Of a DNA stretch of 64,000 nucleotides, positions 1-8,617 are shown one piece after another. Location of the stretch: positions 496,001 to 560,000 of the forward strand of contig NZ_SBLB01000002.1 in assembly GCF_004138325.1 (NCBI RefSeq), in the 5' to 3' direction. The notes beneath the pieces were generated by a model. The model did no database searches. It had not been told where the DNA came from and saw nothing but the letters and a program-made list of their open reading frames with translations. The stretch's first letter is position 1. Each line of letters starts with the position of its first letter. The DNA comes from Spirosoma sordidisoli. Its GTDB lineage: Bacteria; Bacteroidota; Bacteroidia; Cytophagales; Spirosomataceae. Position numbers and translations under genes: made by a program.

Positions 1-2
1 TG

Positions 3-1967
3 ATCGATCCGAACGATAATGTCAGAATGGCGGGCAAGCAGGGGGCTACCGTCTTCATCGACGGGAAGCCGACGAACCTATCGGCCACGGATCTGGCTAA
101 CCTGCTCAAGTCAACGCCCGCGTCGACCATCGAAAAAATTGAGTTGATCACCAATCCGTCGGCGCGCTACGATGCGCAGGGTGGGGCCGGCATCATCAAT
201 ATCAAATTTCGGCGCGACAAAAGCCTGGGGCTGAACGGAAATGCATCGGGTGGCTATGGGCAAAGCGACCACCACCGGGCCAACGCAGCCGTCGATCTGA
301 ACTACCGGGCCAAACGGCTGAACCTGTTCGGAAACCTCTCGGGAACCGACAACTTTCAGATTACGAATGTTCGGCTGGATCGGACGGCGGGCGGGCTCCA
401 GTTTCGGCAGCGGGGGTACGACTCAGACGGAACCCGGGCGCTTGTCTATAAAACCGGTGCCGATTATTTTATCGGTAGTCGTCACACGCTGGGGCTGATT
501 ATTTCGGGCAATACAGCCTCGAACCGGTTCGGCACCTACACGACAACCGATATAGTCAGCAACCAGAGTCGCCCGGATTCCAGCGTGGCCAACCAGGTCA
601 ACAACCCGAGCCGGTTTAGCCGGGTCAATGGCGCCTTCAATTACCGCTATACCGATACGCTGGGCCTGGTTGTCAATCTGGACGCCGACCTGACCCGCTT
701 CAGTAACGTATCGCCCAGTACCATCATCAGCGATTACGTCAACGCCAATCGGGAGCCGCTGTTTCGCCGGCAGAACCGCTTCGATGCCAGTACCGGCATT
801 ACGATTGTTACGTTGAAAGGGGATCTGGAGAAAGAATGGAAAGCCCAGCGCCTGAAACTGGAAACCGGCTTCAAGCATACCGACGTAGCCACGGATAACG
901 AACTGCTGGTCTTCTCAGGACCGGAGAATACGCCCGATATCAACCGCACGAATCGCTTTACCTATCGAGAGATCGTCAGCGCGGTGTACACATCGCTGAA
1001 CCGGTCGTTCGGCAAGAAATGGACGGTACAGACGGGTCTGCGCGCTGAACACGCCACGGTGCGGGGGCGGTCTACGGATTTACGCTCGTCGGGCAGTCTG
1101 GAGCGGCCCGATACCACCTACCTGAATCTGTTTCCAACGGCTTTTGTGCAGTACCAGGCAACGGAGAAGAGCCTCTTTGCGGCCAATTACGGCCGGCGGA
1201 TCGGTCGGCCCAACTACCAGGACCTGAACCCGTTCATCTACCAGCTGGACCCGTATACCAGCCAGCGCGGTAATCCCTATCTCCGTCCGTCCTATACGCA
1301 TAATGCCGAGCTGAGTTACACGTACAAGTGGGCGACGACGGTAAAAATCGCCTACAGCCAGACTAACGATTTCGCGACGGATGTGATTCGTCAGGAGGGC
1401 ATCACGGGTTATCAGACCGTTGCCAACGTGGGCCGGACGGATGCGCTGAACGTCTCGTTCAGTACCCCGCTGCCCATTACCAAGTGGTGGAATGGGTACG
1501 TCTACGCCGGGGCTACCTGGAATCGCTTTCGGGGCAATCTGTCGGTCAGTGAACCGTTTGATCAGCGCGCTTTTGCCTTCGATGGCTACATGCAACACGC
1601 GTTCACGCTATCACCGGTCTGGTCGACCCAGGTGTCAGGTTTCTGGAGTGCACCCACCACGCAGACGGTGTACCAGATTGGAGGACTCGGGGCAATTAAC
1701 CTAAGCGTTCAGAAAAAAGTCTGGGAAGGCCGGGGTAAGCTGACCCTCAGCCTGGACGATGTACTGAACACCATGCGCTGGAAACAATCGGCCAACTTTA
1801 GCCTGGACCCGGCGAGTCCCCAGCAGTTTGTGATCGACAGGAAGTGGGAAAGTCGGCGGGTAAGTCTCCGGTTTGCCTACCGTTTCGGGAGTAACGACAT
1901 CAAATCGGCCCGTGAGCGCGAAACCGGCACCGACGCCAACCGCATCAAAACGAAGGGCAACCTGTAG
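3..1967 (+). CDS. TonB-dependent receptor, 5'-truncated by window edge
   Basis: This is an outer-membrane beta-barrel receptor of the TonB-dependent family, and its N-terminus lies before the window. The reading frame is open from base 3. The first visible residues are the end of the plug domain: VFIDGKPTNL, then IEKIELITNPSARYDAQGGAGIINI, quoted here only as the landmarks IELITNPSARYD and GGAGIINI. The rest is a long series of amphipathic beta strands, and the last strand before a charged tail is VSLRFAYRFG. The layout matches the group with an outer-membrane beta-barrel family domain, in which a carboxypeptidase-like domain often precedes the plug. The substrate cannot be told from the sequence. 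The protein continues about 25 residues past the last strand with a polar tail, which is unusual because such barrels normally end on an aromatic residue. A perfect palindrome overlaps the stop codon. Confidence 0.9.
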   Translation: MDPNDNVRMAGKQGATVFIDGKPTNLSATDLANLLKSTPASTIEKIELITNPSARYDAQGGAGIINIKFRRDKSLGLNGNASGGYGQSDHHRANAAVDLNYRAKRLNLFGNLSGTDNFQITNVRLDRTAGGLQFRQRGYDSDGTRALVYKTGADYFIGSRHTLGLIISGNTASNRFGTYTTTDIVSNQSRPDSSVANQVNNPSRFSRVNGAFNYRYTDTLGLVVNLDADLTRFSNVSPSTIISDYVNANREPLFRRQNRFDASTGITIVTLKGDLEKEWKAQRLKLETGFKHTDVATDNELLVFSGPENTPDINRTNRFTYREIVSAVYTSLNRSFGKKWTVQTGLRAEHATVRGRSTDLRSSGSLERPDTTYLNLFPTAFVQYQATEKSLFAANYGRRIGRPNYQDLNPFIYQLDPYTSQRGNPYLRPSYTHNAELSYTYKWATTVKIAYSQTNDFATDVIRQEGITGYQTVANVGRTDALNVSFSTPLPITKWWNGYVYAGATWNRFRGNLSVSEPFDQRAFAFDGYMQHAFTLSPVWSTQVSGFWSAPTTQTVYQIGGLGAINLSVQKKVWEGRGKLTLSLDDVLNTMRWKQSANFSLDPASPQQFVIDRKWESRRVSLRFAYRFGSNDIKSARERETGTDANRIKTKGNL

Positions 1968-1988
1968 AGACGCGACCCGTCGCGTCTC
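1967..1988. repeat. 22-bp perfect palindrome at the receptor stop codon
   Basis: GAGACGCGAC and GTCGCGTCTC face each other across two bases and share the G of the TAG stop codon. A second, imperfect copy (GACCCGTCGTGTCTC) follows within about 25 bp. It could fold in the mRNA and end transcription, or it could be a dispersed palindromic repeat. There is no strong T-run after it. Confidence 0.6.
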
Positions 1989-2103
1989 GCGGCCCGACCC
2001 GTCGTGTCTCACCCCTCGCCACCCATTCCCCGCGTCTCACACACCATCCCCAATTCCATCCCCCGCCAATCTCATTCTATCAGACTTTAAAAAAATAAAC
2101 CCC

Positions 2104-2448
2104 ATGAAGACAATTGCCCTGTTCGTTATGCTAAGCCTGTCGGGTGGTGTAACCCGATCGCAAACGGCATCTGTCGTGACCTTATCATTCAAAAACAACG
2201 GTGTGCTACCCCGGGAGTTCCGGTTTCTGGAGCGGCATCCGGCCAATAAGTACCCTAATGTCTTTACCGCTTATCTGTTGCCGGGTCAGTTGCATACCGT
2301 CAGGCTGAGGGTCGGTACCACGTTATCGCTGGTAACCCAGGCCGAGATCAACGCCACCATGCAGGGGCAAGTTGTTCCGGGCAAACCGCTGCTGGTGGTA
2401 CAGCCCGACGATGCGGGCAAGACAGTAAAGCTGATTCAAAACCAATAA
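2104..2448 (+). CDS. Small secreted protein, single copy of an unnamed beta domain
   Basis: The protein has 114 residues. It starts at the ATG preceded by an A-rich stretch, which gives a clean signal peptide (MKTIALFVMLSLSGG, cleavage probably near residue 19 after TRSQ). The mature part, about 95 residues, is predicted to be mostly beta and ends in KPLLVVQPDDAGKTVKL. I do not recognise a named family. The same domain occurs twice in the next gene (LPREF against LPRKI, KPLLVV against KPFLVV, DDAGKT against EYAGKT). The two genes are 14 bp apart and probably form one transcript. A periplasmic or surface location is inferred. No catalytic residues are apparent. Confidence 0.75.
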   Translation: MKTIALFVMLSLSGGVTRSQTASVVTLSFKNNGVLPREFRFLERHPANKYPNVFTAYLLPGQLHTVRLRVGTTLSLVTQAEINATMQGQVVPGKPLLVVQPDDAGKTVKLIQNQ

Positions 2449-2462
2449 AACCCCTATACACC

Positions 2463-3092
2463 ATGAAAACGCTACCATTCCTGCTTATTATCTGTTGCCT
2501 GGCTAAATGCCCCGTTTCCGCACAACAGTCGTCGGTGCTGCCTGCGGCAACCGGATCGACCGAACGGGTATCCTTCGTCCTTAAAAATACCCTGGGTTAT
2601 CATCGGATGTTCAGGGCGGAGGGGCCGGGCATTGCCTATGGCTTTACCATGAACCGGAACGAGTCGACACCCAAAAACTGGCCGGTGGGAACTAGTTTAT
2701 ATTACAGCCAGGATGGCGAGACTAACGGCAGCTACATCCTGACGGTGACGGCCAGCGATGCAGGCAAAACGCTGGGTACCGGTCCGGTGGGTGGGCGAAA
2801 AGCAATTGATCGGGGCAAAAGCGGTATTACCTTTCAACTGCGAAACAGCAGCCTGCTGCCCCGAAAGATAACCCTGGTCAGTTATAGCCCCGGCGACCCT
2901 GGAAACGGAACTACCGGCTTTGTCATAGGGCCCCGGGGGAGTCGGACGGTAACGTTTCCGGCCGGTACCCGGCTGTACCTGGCCACCAGCCAGCAGGTGG
3001 ATCGGGTGATGGGTGGCAACCGGATCGACACCGATAAGCCGTTTCTGGTGGTTGACAAAGAGTATGCCGGTAAGACGTTCCAGCTCGAGTAG
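2463..3092 (+). CDS. Secreted protein with two copies of the same beta domain
   Basis: This 209-residue protein has an N-terminal signal peptide ending near VSAQQ (residue 22). The mature region is an internal duplication. The first half runs to about residue 112 and ends SDAGKTLG. The second half begins at ITFQLRNSSLLPRKI and ends KPFLVVDKEYAGKTFQLE. The second half closely resembles the whole mature product of the preceding gene, so the pair appears to come from domain duplication. The function is unknown and I see no enzyme motif. A structural or cell-surface role is only a guess. It lies in the same orientation as, and close behind, the upstream paralogue. Confidence 0.75.
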   Translation: MKTLPFLLIICCLAKCPVSAQQSSVLPAATGSTERVSFVLKNTLGYHRMFRAEGPGIAYGFTMNRNESTPKNWPVGTSLYYSQDGETNGSYILTVTASDAGKTLGTGPVGGRKAIDRGKSGITFQLRNSSLLPRKITLVSYSPGDPGNGTTGFVIGPRGSRTVTFPAGTRLYLATSQQVDRVMGGNRIDTDKPFLVVDKEYAGKTFQLE

Positions 3093-3204
3093 GCGTGGCA
3101 GCTAAGTACGTTCCGCCCAGCCCACAGAGTATTACAAAACAGCCGGAAACACTGTATATTGGTCACGTCGGCTACCGAACGCTAGCCCCAACCTATTCCC
3201 GTCA

Positions 3205-4428
3205 ATGACTTTTTACTTTTCTGCCTATTCAACCCCCTTGCTGTTTGGATTTGTCCAGGGATGGGTATACGCCATCCTGTTATGGATACGGGGCCGACGC
3301 GAAGAACGCCTGTCCGACATCCTGCTCGGATGGGTGCTGGTTGGGTGCAGCCTTAATATCTGGGAATACATGCTGGGCTTTGGCGGCATTGAGGTGCTAT
3401 GGCGTGAACTGGAGTTTTTTCCGCGCACGCTGGGTTATCTGTTCCCTGTGTTGTGTTATTTCTATCTGAAGAGTCAGGTAAATGCCGAGTTTCGGTTTAG
3501 CCGCCGGGATCTCTGGCACGCCGTTCCCTTTTTGGTCTTCGTCGTCTATCATGTCAGCGTCTTTGCCATGGGCCCCGCGTTCGTAAGCGAGTGGGAGAAG
3601 ACAGTACATTACCCGTACCATCTGGATACGGCAGAGTTTGTCATCGGTATCGGTATCGACATTCTTTATCTCTACTGGGCGCTGCAACTGTACCGGCAGT
3701 ACCACTCGTGGATCAGGAACCAGTTTTCGGAAATCGATACGATCAGCTTTCGGTGGTTTCGCAACTTTATGATCGCCATGGCCGTCACGTCGCTGTTTAA
3801 CCTGGTCATGACGCTGATCAGCCTGGCGTTCAATCTGAATTTCTGGCAGGACTGGTGGGATGAACTGGCCGGTGTCGCGCTGATCTATTATGTAAGTATA
3901 GAAGGCTACGCCCAGGTGCAGGTGGCTCGGCGGCTCAGGTTTCACAACGAAACCGTACCGGTACAAACCCCCGATGCCGTTTTGCTACCCGCCAATGCAA
4001 TGCCAGTGGCCGTGTCGACAACCGATTCGGCCGCGCCGGACACCGACGAGGACCGAAATGCAACGCTGCTGCCGCCCGATTTGTCGGATCGCCTGACTAA
4101 GCTGCTGGACTACATGGCGGCTGAGAAACCCTACCTCGACCCCGACCTGTCGCTGGCCGATCTGGCCCGTCGGCTGCATACCAACCCCGTCATACTCTCG
4201 CAGGTAATTAACACGGGGACGGGAAAAAACTTCAATGATTTTATCAACGAATACCGCGTCGATGAGTTCAAGCGCCAGGTTCGTGACCCCGCCACTACGC
4301 ATCTGAGTTTTCTCGGACTGGCTCTCAACTGTGGATTTAATTCCAAAGCCACCTTCAATCGGGCCTTCCGAAAGTTTACGGGTACCTCACCGGGCGAGTT
4401 TCTGAACGAGCTGAAAAAGGTGGCCTAG
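3205..4428 (+). CDS. Membrane-anchored AraC-family transcriptional regulator
   Basis: The protein has 407 residues. Roughly the first 240 form a hydrophobic multi-helix domain, for example LLFGFVQGWVYAILLWI, DIELYLYWAL-type helices and LFNLVMTLISLAFNLNF. A proline- and threonine-rich linker follows, and then a C-terminal AraC helix-turn-helix domain at about 290-405. The second helix-turn-helix motif reads LGLALNCGFNSKATFNRAFRKFTGTSPGEF in pieces: FNSKATFNRAFRK is the DNA-contacting helix and TGTSPGEF the usual AraC tail. This architecture is common in Bacteroidota. The membrane part may sense a signal, but the ligand and target genes are unknown. A paralogue with the same design lies at 11317-12495. 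Confidence 0.88.
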   Translation: MTFYFSAYSTPLLFGFVQGWVYAILLWIRGRREERLSDILLGWVLVGCSLNIWEYMLGFGGIEVLWRELEFFPRTLGYLFPVLCYFYLKSQVNAEFRFSRRDLWHAVPFLVFVVYHVSVFAMGPAFVSEWEKTVHYPYHLDTAEFVIGIGIDILYLYWALQLYRQYHSWIRNQFSEIDTISFRWFRNFMIAMAVTSLFNLVMTLISLAFNLNFWQDWWDELAGVALIYYVSIEGYAQVQVARRLRFHNETVPVQTPDAVLLPANAMPVAVSTTDSAAPDTDEDRNATLLPPDLSDRLTKLLDYMAAEKPYLDPDLSLADLARRLHTNPVILSQVINTGTGKNFNDFINEYRVDEFKRQVRDPATTHLSFLGLALNCGFNSKATFNRAFRKFTGTSPGEFLNELKKVA

Positions 4429-4528
4429 CCGACGCTATGGTCGACCTGCGCCGATATGGCCGTTGACGATGATTGGAAAACAATCTACTAAATTGGTAGG
4501 TTGATCTAGGACATCAAACTCAACGCGC

Positions 4529-5497
4529 ATGGAATCTCAAGTTGAACTCGACGGACCAGTCGGAACCAGTGCAGGATCGCCTTACGACCTAACGCACGAC
4601 GTAGCGGGGCTCAAGACGCTCATGGTCAACGTATATTTTATTGGCGAGCCGGGGCCGGGCAATCCCTGGGTACTTGTCGACGCTGGTTTGCCGGGTTATA
4701 CGGGTCAAATCAAAAAGAAAGCCGAGCGCTTATTCGGGGTTGGTACCCAGCCCGACGCGATTGTGCTTACCCACGGCCACTTCGATCATACGGGCTCATT
4801 AAAAAGCTTGCTGAAGATATGGAACGTACCGGTGTACGCGCACAAGCTTGAACTACCGTACCTGACAGGAAAATCGAGCTACCCACCACCCGATCCGGCT
4901 ATTGGCGGGGGCTTCATGTCCTACAGTTCATTTATTTTTCCGATCGGTCCCGATGATTTTGGCGATCGGGTCAGCGCTATTCCCGACAATGGCCTGCTTC
5001 CGGAGTTGCCCGGCTGGCGGGTCATTCATACACCCGGTCACGCGCCCGGTCATGTTTCGCTCTTCCGCGACAGCGATCGTACGCTCATCGTGGGTGATGC
5101 TTTCGTGACTACCAATCAGAACTCGGCTGTTGCGGTGGCGCAGCAGAAAAAGGAAATACATGGTCCACCTGCCTACTTCACCTGCGACTGGGAAGCGGCC
5201 CGGCAGTCGGTTCAGAAGCTGGTGGCGCTGAACCCGCGGGCGGTGGGTACGGGGCATGGCGTTGCCGTGAGCGGCCTTGATCTGGAGTTGGGCCTCAGCC
5301 GCCTGTCTCATAATTTCGATGAGTTGTCGATCCCGTCAGAAGGCCGATACGTCCGTCAGGCCGCGGTGACTGATGAATCGGGCATTCGTGATATGCCTGC
5401 GCCAACGTCTTACACCGTGGCCAAAGCCATCGGCTGGGGTATGCTAGCCGGTATTCTCCTGGTCGCCTTATGGCCCAGCGAGTCATCAGACGATTGA
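4529..5497 (+). CDS. Metallo-beta-lactamase-fold hydrolase with C-terminal membrane segment
   Basis: This 322-residue protein carries the metal-binding motif THGHFDHTG (HxHxDH) at about residue 85. The later ligands are also present: the histidine of HTPGHAPGHVSLF near 170, the aspartate of LIVGDAFVT near 190, and the histidine of GTGHG near 235. This set predicts a binuclear zinc hydrolase. The substrate is not evident, and the fold is used by thioesterases, lactonases and others. A hydrophobic stretch (AIGWGMLAGILLVALW) close to the C-terminus suggests membrane anchoring, which is not typical of the family. There is no signal peptide. The gene is followed directly by a tandem repeat array. 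Confidence 0.87.
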   Translation: MESQVELDGPVGTSAGSPYDLTHDVAGLKTLMVNVYFIGEPGPGNPWVLVDAGLPGYTGQIKKKAERLFGVGTQPDAIVLTHGHFDHTGSLKSLLKIWNVPVYAHKLELPYLTGKSSYPPPDPAIGGGFMSYSSFIFPIGPDDFGDRVSAIPDNGLLPELPGWRVIHTPGHAPGHVSLFRDSDRTLIVGDAFVTTNQNSAVAVAQQKKEIHGPPAYFTCDWEAARQSVQKLVALNPRAVGTGHGVAVSGLDLELGLSRLSHNFDELSIPSEGRYVRQAAVTDESGIRDMPAPTSYTVAKAIGWGMLAGILLVALWPSESSDD

Positions 5498-5505
5498 TAT
5501 TGATT

Positions 5506-5919
5506 GCCCCGGCCTTCAGGCCGGGGTTGTTTGTATTTCTCGTCTCCCGGTCTAAAGACCGGGGCTAGCCATTGGTGGAACACATTAGGCTTTTGCATTG
5601 AGCTAAGCACATGATTAGCCCCGGTCTTCAGGCCGGGGTTGTTTGTATTTCTCGTCCCCCGGTCTAAAGACCGGGGCTAGTCATTGGTGGAACACATCAG
5701 GGTTTTGCATTGAGCTAAGCACATGATTAGCCCCGGCCTTCAGGCCGGGGTTGTTTGTATTTCTCGTCCCCCAGCCTGAAGGCCGGGGCAAGCCATTGGT
5801 GGAACACATTAGGCTTTTGCATTGAGCTAAGCACATGATTAGCCCCGGCCTTCAGGCTGGGGTTGTTTTATATCCTATTGCCCCGGCCAGGGTTGTGTGT
5901 ATTTGTTCTTCAGGCCGGC
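5506..5919. repeat. 112-bp direct repeat array, three full units plus a decayed fourth
   Basis: Units begin at 5506, 5618, 5730 and 5842, an exact 112-bp period. Each unit holds two hairpins. The first is CCCCGGCC/GGCCGGGG with a 4-base loop. The second, 17 bases on, is CCCGGTC-type with loop TAAA or TGAA. The tag GCTAGYCATTGGTGG follows, and the unit ends with GCACATGATTA, which leads into the next GCCCCGG. The fourth copy breaks down after about 35 bp. Stem changes are partly compensated between units (GGTC/GACC in one, GCC/GGC in another), which suggests the folded form matters. The array fills most of the 521-bp gap between the hydrolase and RNase H genes. It shares its core layout with the array at 35231-35563. 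Confidence 0.9.
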
Positions 5920-5991
5920 AAAATCAATTTCAACCGGGGTTTCGATGGGCAGGCCTGGCGGGGGAAGGCTGACGATCCGGGATAGAATGTT

Positions 5992-5999
5992 TAGTTTTG
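5992..5999 (+). promoter_or_regulatory. Bacteroidota -7 box TAGTTTTG upstream of the RNase H gene
   Basis: It is an exact match to TAnnTTTG and lies 19 bp before the ATG at 6019. No clear -33 TTG is seen at the expected distance. Confidence 0.5.
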
Positions 6000-6018
6000 C
6001 GGATTAGCATACGCAGGA

Positions 6019-6657
6019 ATGTCCCAGAAGAAACCTAAATTTTATGTAGTCTGGCAGGGCCGGAAACCCGGTGTATATGACAGCTGGGACGAGGCCAAAG
6101 TGCAGACAGACGGGTTCGCCAAGCCATTGTTCAAATCGTTTGACAGCAAAGCTGCCGCCCTCAAGGCATTTGGTGATAAACCCCACAAACATATAGGACA
6201 GGGTCCCAAACCCGCTGGAAAACAGGGGAAACTGGATGGGCTCGTGGGGTTGCCTATTGAGGATAGTCTGGTTGTCGATGCCGCCTGGAACACGGCCACC
6301 GGCGATATGGAATATCAGGGCATCTACCTGGCTACGCGCCAGAAGCTGTTTTTGAAAGGACCTTACCCTGACGGCACCAACAATATTGGTGAGTTTTTGG
6401 CCATTGTACATGCCCTGGCGCTGTTGCACCAGAAGAACAGCAACATACCGGTCTATTCCGATTCCAGAACGGCGATCAGCTGGGTGAAAAAGAAAAAGGC
6501 CAATACAAAGCTGGATGAAACAGCCCGCAACGCCGAACTCTTTGATCTGATCGACCGGGCCGAGACCTGGCTACAGACCCATCGGTATGCCAACCCGGTA
6601 TTAAAGTGGGAAACAACGGTTTGGGGAGAAAACCCGGCGGATTTCGGCCGCAAATAA
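6019..6657 (+). CDS. rnhA: Ribonuclease H with N-terminal viroplasmin domain
   Basis: This 212-residue protein is a two-domain RNase HI. Residues 1-55 are a viroplasmin-type hybrid-binding domain (KFYVVWQGRKPGVYDSWDEA, with the usual KAAALKAF end). The catalytic RNase H fold spans about 80-212. The expected acidic residues can be placed: D in VVDAAWN, E in NNIGEFLAI, D in VYSDSRTAISWV, and probably D in ENPADFGRK. It cleaves RNA in RNA-DNA hybrids, such as R-loops and replication primers. The stop codon TAA overlaps the start ATG of the next gene by one base, so the two are probably co-translated. Confidence 0.9.
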   Translation: MSQKKPKFYVVWQGRKPGVYDSWDEAKVQTDGFAKPLFKSFDSKAAALKAFGDKPHKHIGQGPKPAGKQGKLDGLVGLPIEDSLVVDAAWNTATGDMEYQGIYLATRQKLFLKGPYPDGTNNIGEFLAIVHALALLHQKNSNIPVYSDSRTAISWVKKKKANTKLDETARNAELFDLIDRAETWLQTHRYANPVLKWETTVWGENPADFGRK

Positions 6658-7361
6658 TGTTTGCCTTCAAGCAGTTCACTATCCACCAGGAGCGGGCAGC
6701 TATGAAAGTCTGCACCGATGCCTGCGTGCTGGGCGCTTACGCGGATGTCGACACGGGAGACACCCGGGTGCTGGATATTGGCACCGGTACTGGCCTGCTG
6801 GCCCTCATGGCCGCCCAGCGGAACCCGGCCGCCAGCGTCGATGCGGTAGAAATCGACGATAAGGCGTTCGGTCAGGCCAGCGATAACGCCGAAGCCAGTC
6901 CCTTTGCTGACCGGGTACACGTATGGCACGACCGCATCCAGCACTTTTCACATCCGTCGGGACCGTATGACCGTATCCTGACCAACCCGCCCTTTTACAC
7001 CAATCACCTACGGTCGCCCGATGCGGCTGTGAACCGGGCCCTGCATACCGACGACCTGCCCTTCCAGGAACTGGTGACGGCTGTTGTCCGATTGCTGAAA
7101 CCTGCCGGGCAGTGGTGGGTGCTGCTGCCTCCGTATGAGATGAGTTTGATCCGTACTGTAGCGCAGGAAGCAGGGCTGGGGGTTTTCCGGCAGCTTCAGC
7201 TCCGGCACCGGGCCGACAAACCCGTTTTTCGGCTGATCAGCGGTTTTTCGTTTGGTGCAACGAACCCTAACGAGGAGTTGTTAACGATATATGAGCCGGA
7301 CAGCCGGACCTATACCCCCGCGTTCCGGACGTTGCTCCGCGATTTTTATCTGATATTCTGA
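6657..7361 (+). CDS. TrmN6-like methyltransferase (tRNA1Val adenine-37 N6)
   Basis: The protein has 234 residues and is a class I S-adenosylmethionine-dependent methyltransferase. The chosen ATG shares its A with the TAA stop of the RNase H gene. The SAM-binding motif VLDIGTGTGLLALM is at about 38-50 and the adenine-N6 motif TNPPFYTN at about 112. The opening FKQFTIHQERAAMKVCTDACVLGAY is typical of the YfiC/TrmN6 group (landmarks FKQF and KVCTDACVLG). The expected reaction is N6-methylation of adenine 37 in tRNA1(Val). This follows from family membership, and a different RNA substrate cannot be excluded. Confidence 0.87.
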   Translation: MFAFKQFTIHQERAAMKVCTDACVLGAYADVDTGDTRVLDIGTGTGLLALMAAQRNPAASVDAVEIDDKAFGQASDNAEASPFADRVHVWHDRIQHFSHPSGPYDRILTNPPFYTNHLRSPDAAVNRALHTDDLPFQELVTAVVRLLKPAGQWWVLLPPYEMSLIRTVAQEAGLGVFRQLQLRHRADKPVFRLISGFSFGATNPNEELLTIYEPDSRTYTPAFRTLLRDFYLIF

Positions 7362-7413
7362 AAACTCTGCGACCTTTGCACCGTCGCTGCGCGCCTGGCG
7401 TTTAGATACCCCC

Positions 7414-8394
7414 ATGACTGAATTGCTTCAACTGACCGTTCTGATTCCACTCTATAATGAAGAAGAGTCGCTGCCCGAGCTGCACGACTGGATTGTGCGG
7501 GTCGTCAACGAACACGCTTACTCGTACGAAATCCTGTTTGTGGATGATGGAAGCACCGATGAGTCGTGGCCGGTGATAGAACGGCTCTCGGCGCAGAATC
7601 CGGCCGTACGTGGCATTCGATTCAACCGAAACTACGGCAAAACGATGGCACTCCAGACGGGCTTTCAGGCCGCGCGGGGCCAGGTCGTTATTACCATGGA
7701 TGCCGATTTGCAGGACAGTCCTGACGAAATACCGGAACTGTATCGAATGATTGTTGAGGATCGGTACGATCTGGTATCGGGCTGGAAACAGAAGCGGTAC
7801 GATCCCCTTACCAAAACGCTGCCCACCAAACTTTTCAACGCCGTCTCGCGCTGGATCTCGGGGGTTCAGCTGCACGATTTTAACTGTGGCCTGAAAGCCT
7901 ACCGGCAGAAGGTAGTCAAAACCATTGCACCGGCCCTCTACGGCGACATGCACCGGAACCTGCCCATCGTGGCCAACTGGAACGGATTTTCGAAGATAGG
8001 CGAGAAAGTGGTCCAGCACCGGGCGCGTAAATACGGTACGACCAAATTTGGGCTCGAGCGGTTCGTCAACGGCTTCCTCGATGTGCTGGTCATCGGGTTT
8101 GTACACCGGTTCAGCAAACGGCCTATGCACTTCTTCGGCACGCTGGGTACTTTATCGTTCTTCATTGGTAGTGTATTGGCAGTCTGGATCATAGCCGAAA
8201 AGCTGATCAACATAGCACAGGGCGTCAAGTTCCGTAATGCTACGGATAACCCGCTTTTTTACTTTGGTCTGGTTGCCATCATTCTCGGGGTACAGCTCTT
8301 TCTGGCTGGCTTTCTGGGGGAGATGCTGGTGAGGCAGAGCCTGAATAAAAGCGGTGAACTGCTCGTTGCCGAACGGGTTGGGTTTGAGAGCTAA
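7414..8394 (+). CDS. Family 2 glycosyltransferase, polyprenyl-phosphate sugar type
   Basis: This 326-residue protein begins with LTVLIPLYNEEESLPEL, the typical GT2 start. It carries the metal/nucleotide-binding motif TMDADLQDSPDEIP near residue 93 and FVDDGSTDES near 45. Two hydrophobic segments at about 235-265 and 280-310 form the C-terminal membrane part. This layout matches dolichyl- or undecaprenyl-phosphate mannose/glucose synthases and ArnC-like enzymes, which load a sugar onto a lipid carrier at the inner membrane. The exact sugar is unknown. A long inverted repeat follows the gene. Confidence 0.88.
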   Translation: MTELLQLTVLIPLYNEEESLPELHDWIVRVVNEHAYSYEILFVDDGSTDESWPVIERLSAQNPAVRGIRFNRNYGKTMALQTGFQAARGQVVITMDADLQDSPDEIPELYRMIVEDRYDLVSGWKQKRYDPLTKTLPTKLFNAVSRWISGVQLHDFNCGLKAYRQKVVKTIAPALYGDMHRNLPIVANWNGFSKIGEKVVQHRARKYGTTKFGLERFVNGFLDVLVIGFVHRFSKRPMHFFGTLGTLSFFIGSVLAVWIIAEKLINIAQGVKFRNATDNPLFYFGLVAIILGVQLFLAGFLGEMLVRQSLNKSGELLVAERVGFES

Positions 8395-8493
8395 ACAAAA
8401 ACAAGACGTTTGCACCCCGCAGCTGCGCCCTGACTTCTTGTTGTATTCCAGGCCCGTTCGCACAGAAAATCACGATAATTGGGTTTTTAGACG

Positions 8494-8501
8494 TATTTTT
8501 G
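8494..8501 (+). promoter_or_regulatory. Bacteroidota -7 box TATTTTTG before the ppa leader hairpin
   Basis: This exact TAnnTTTG match lies 14 bp before a strong inverted repeat and 117 bp before the ppa start. A transcript from here would begin almost at the hairpin. Confidence 0.4.
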
Positions 8502-8514
8502 CCTCTATAGACAT

Positions 8515-8563
8515 CATTCCGCCCGCTGCTGGTCAGGCTTTGCCACCAATAGCGGGCGGAATG
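8515..8563 (+). terminator. Long hairpin between glycosyltransferase and ppa
   Basis: CATTCCGCCCGCT pairs perfectly with AGCGGGCGGAATG across a 23-base loop and is followed by TTTGTTTG. It can end the upstream transcript. Because a -7 box lies just before it, it may instead be a 5' leader structure of the ppa mRNA. Confidence 0.6.
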
Positions 8564-8617
8564 TTTGTTTGGGCCAATTGACGAACTCGATTTATTCTTA
8601 TTTTTTCTCGAAATTGT

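Noticed and set aside
5506..5919. CRISPR array
   Set aside because: The whole 112-bp unit is conserved with no variable spacers, and there are no cas genes in the window.
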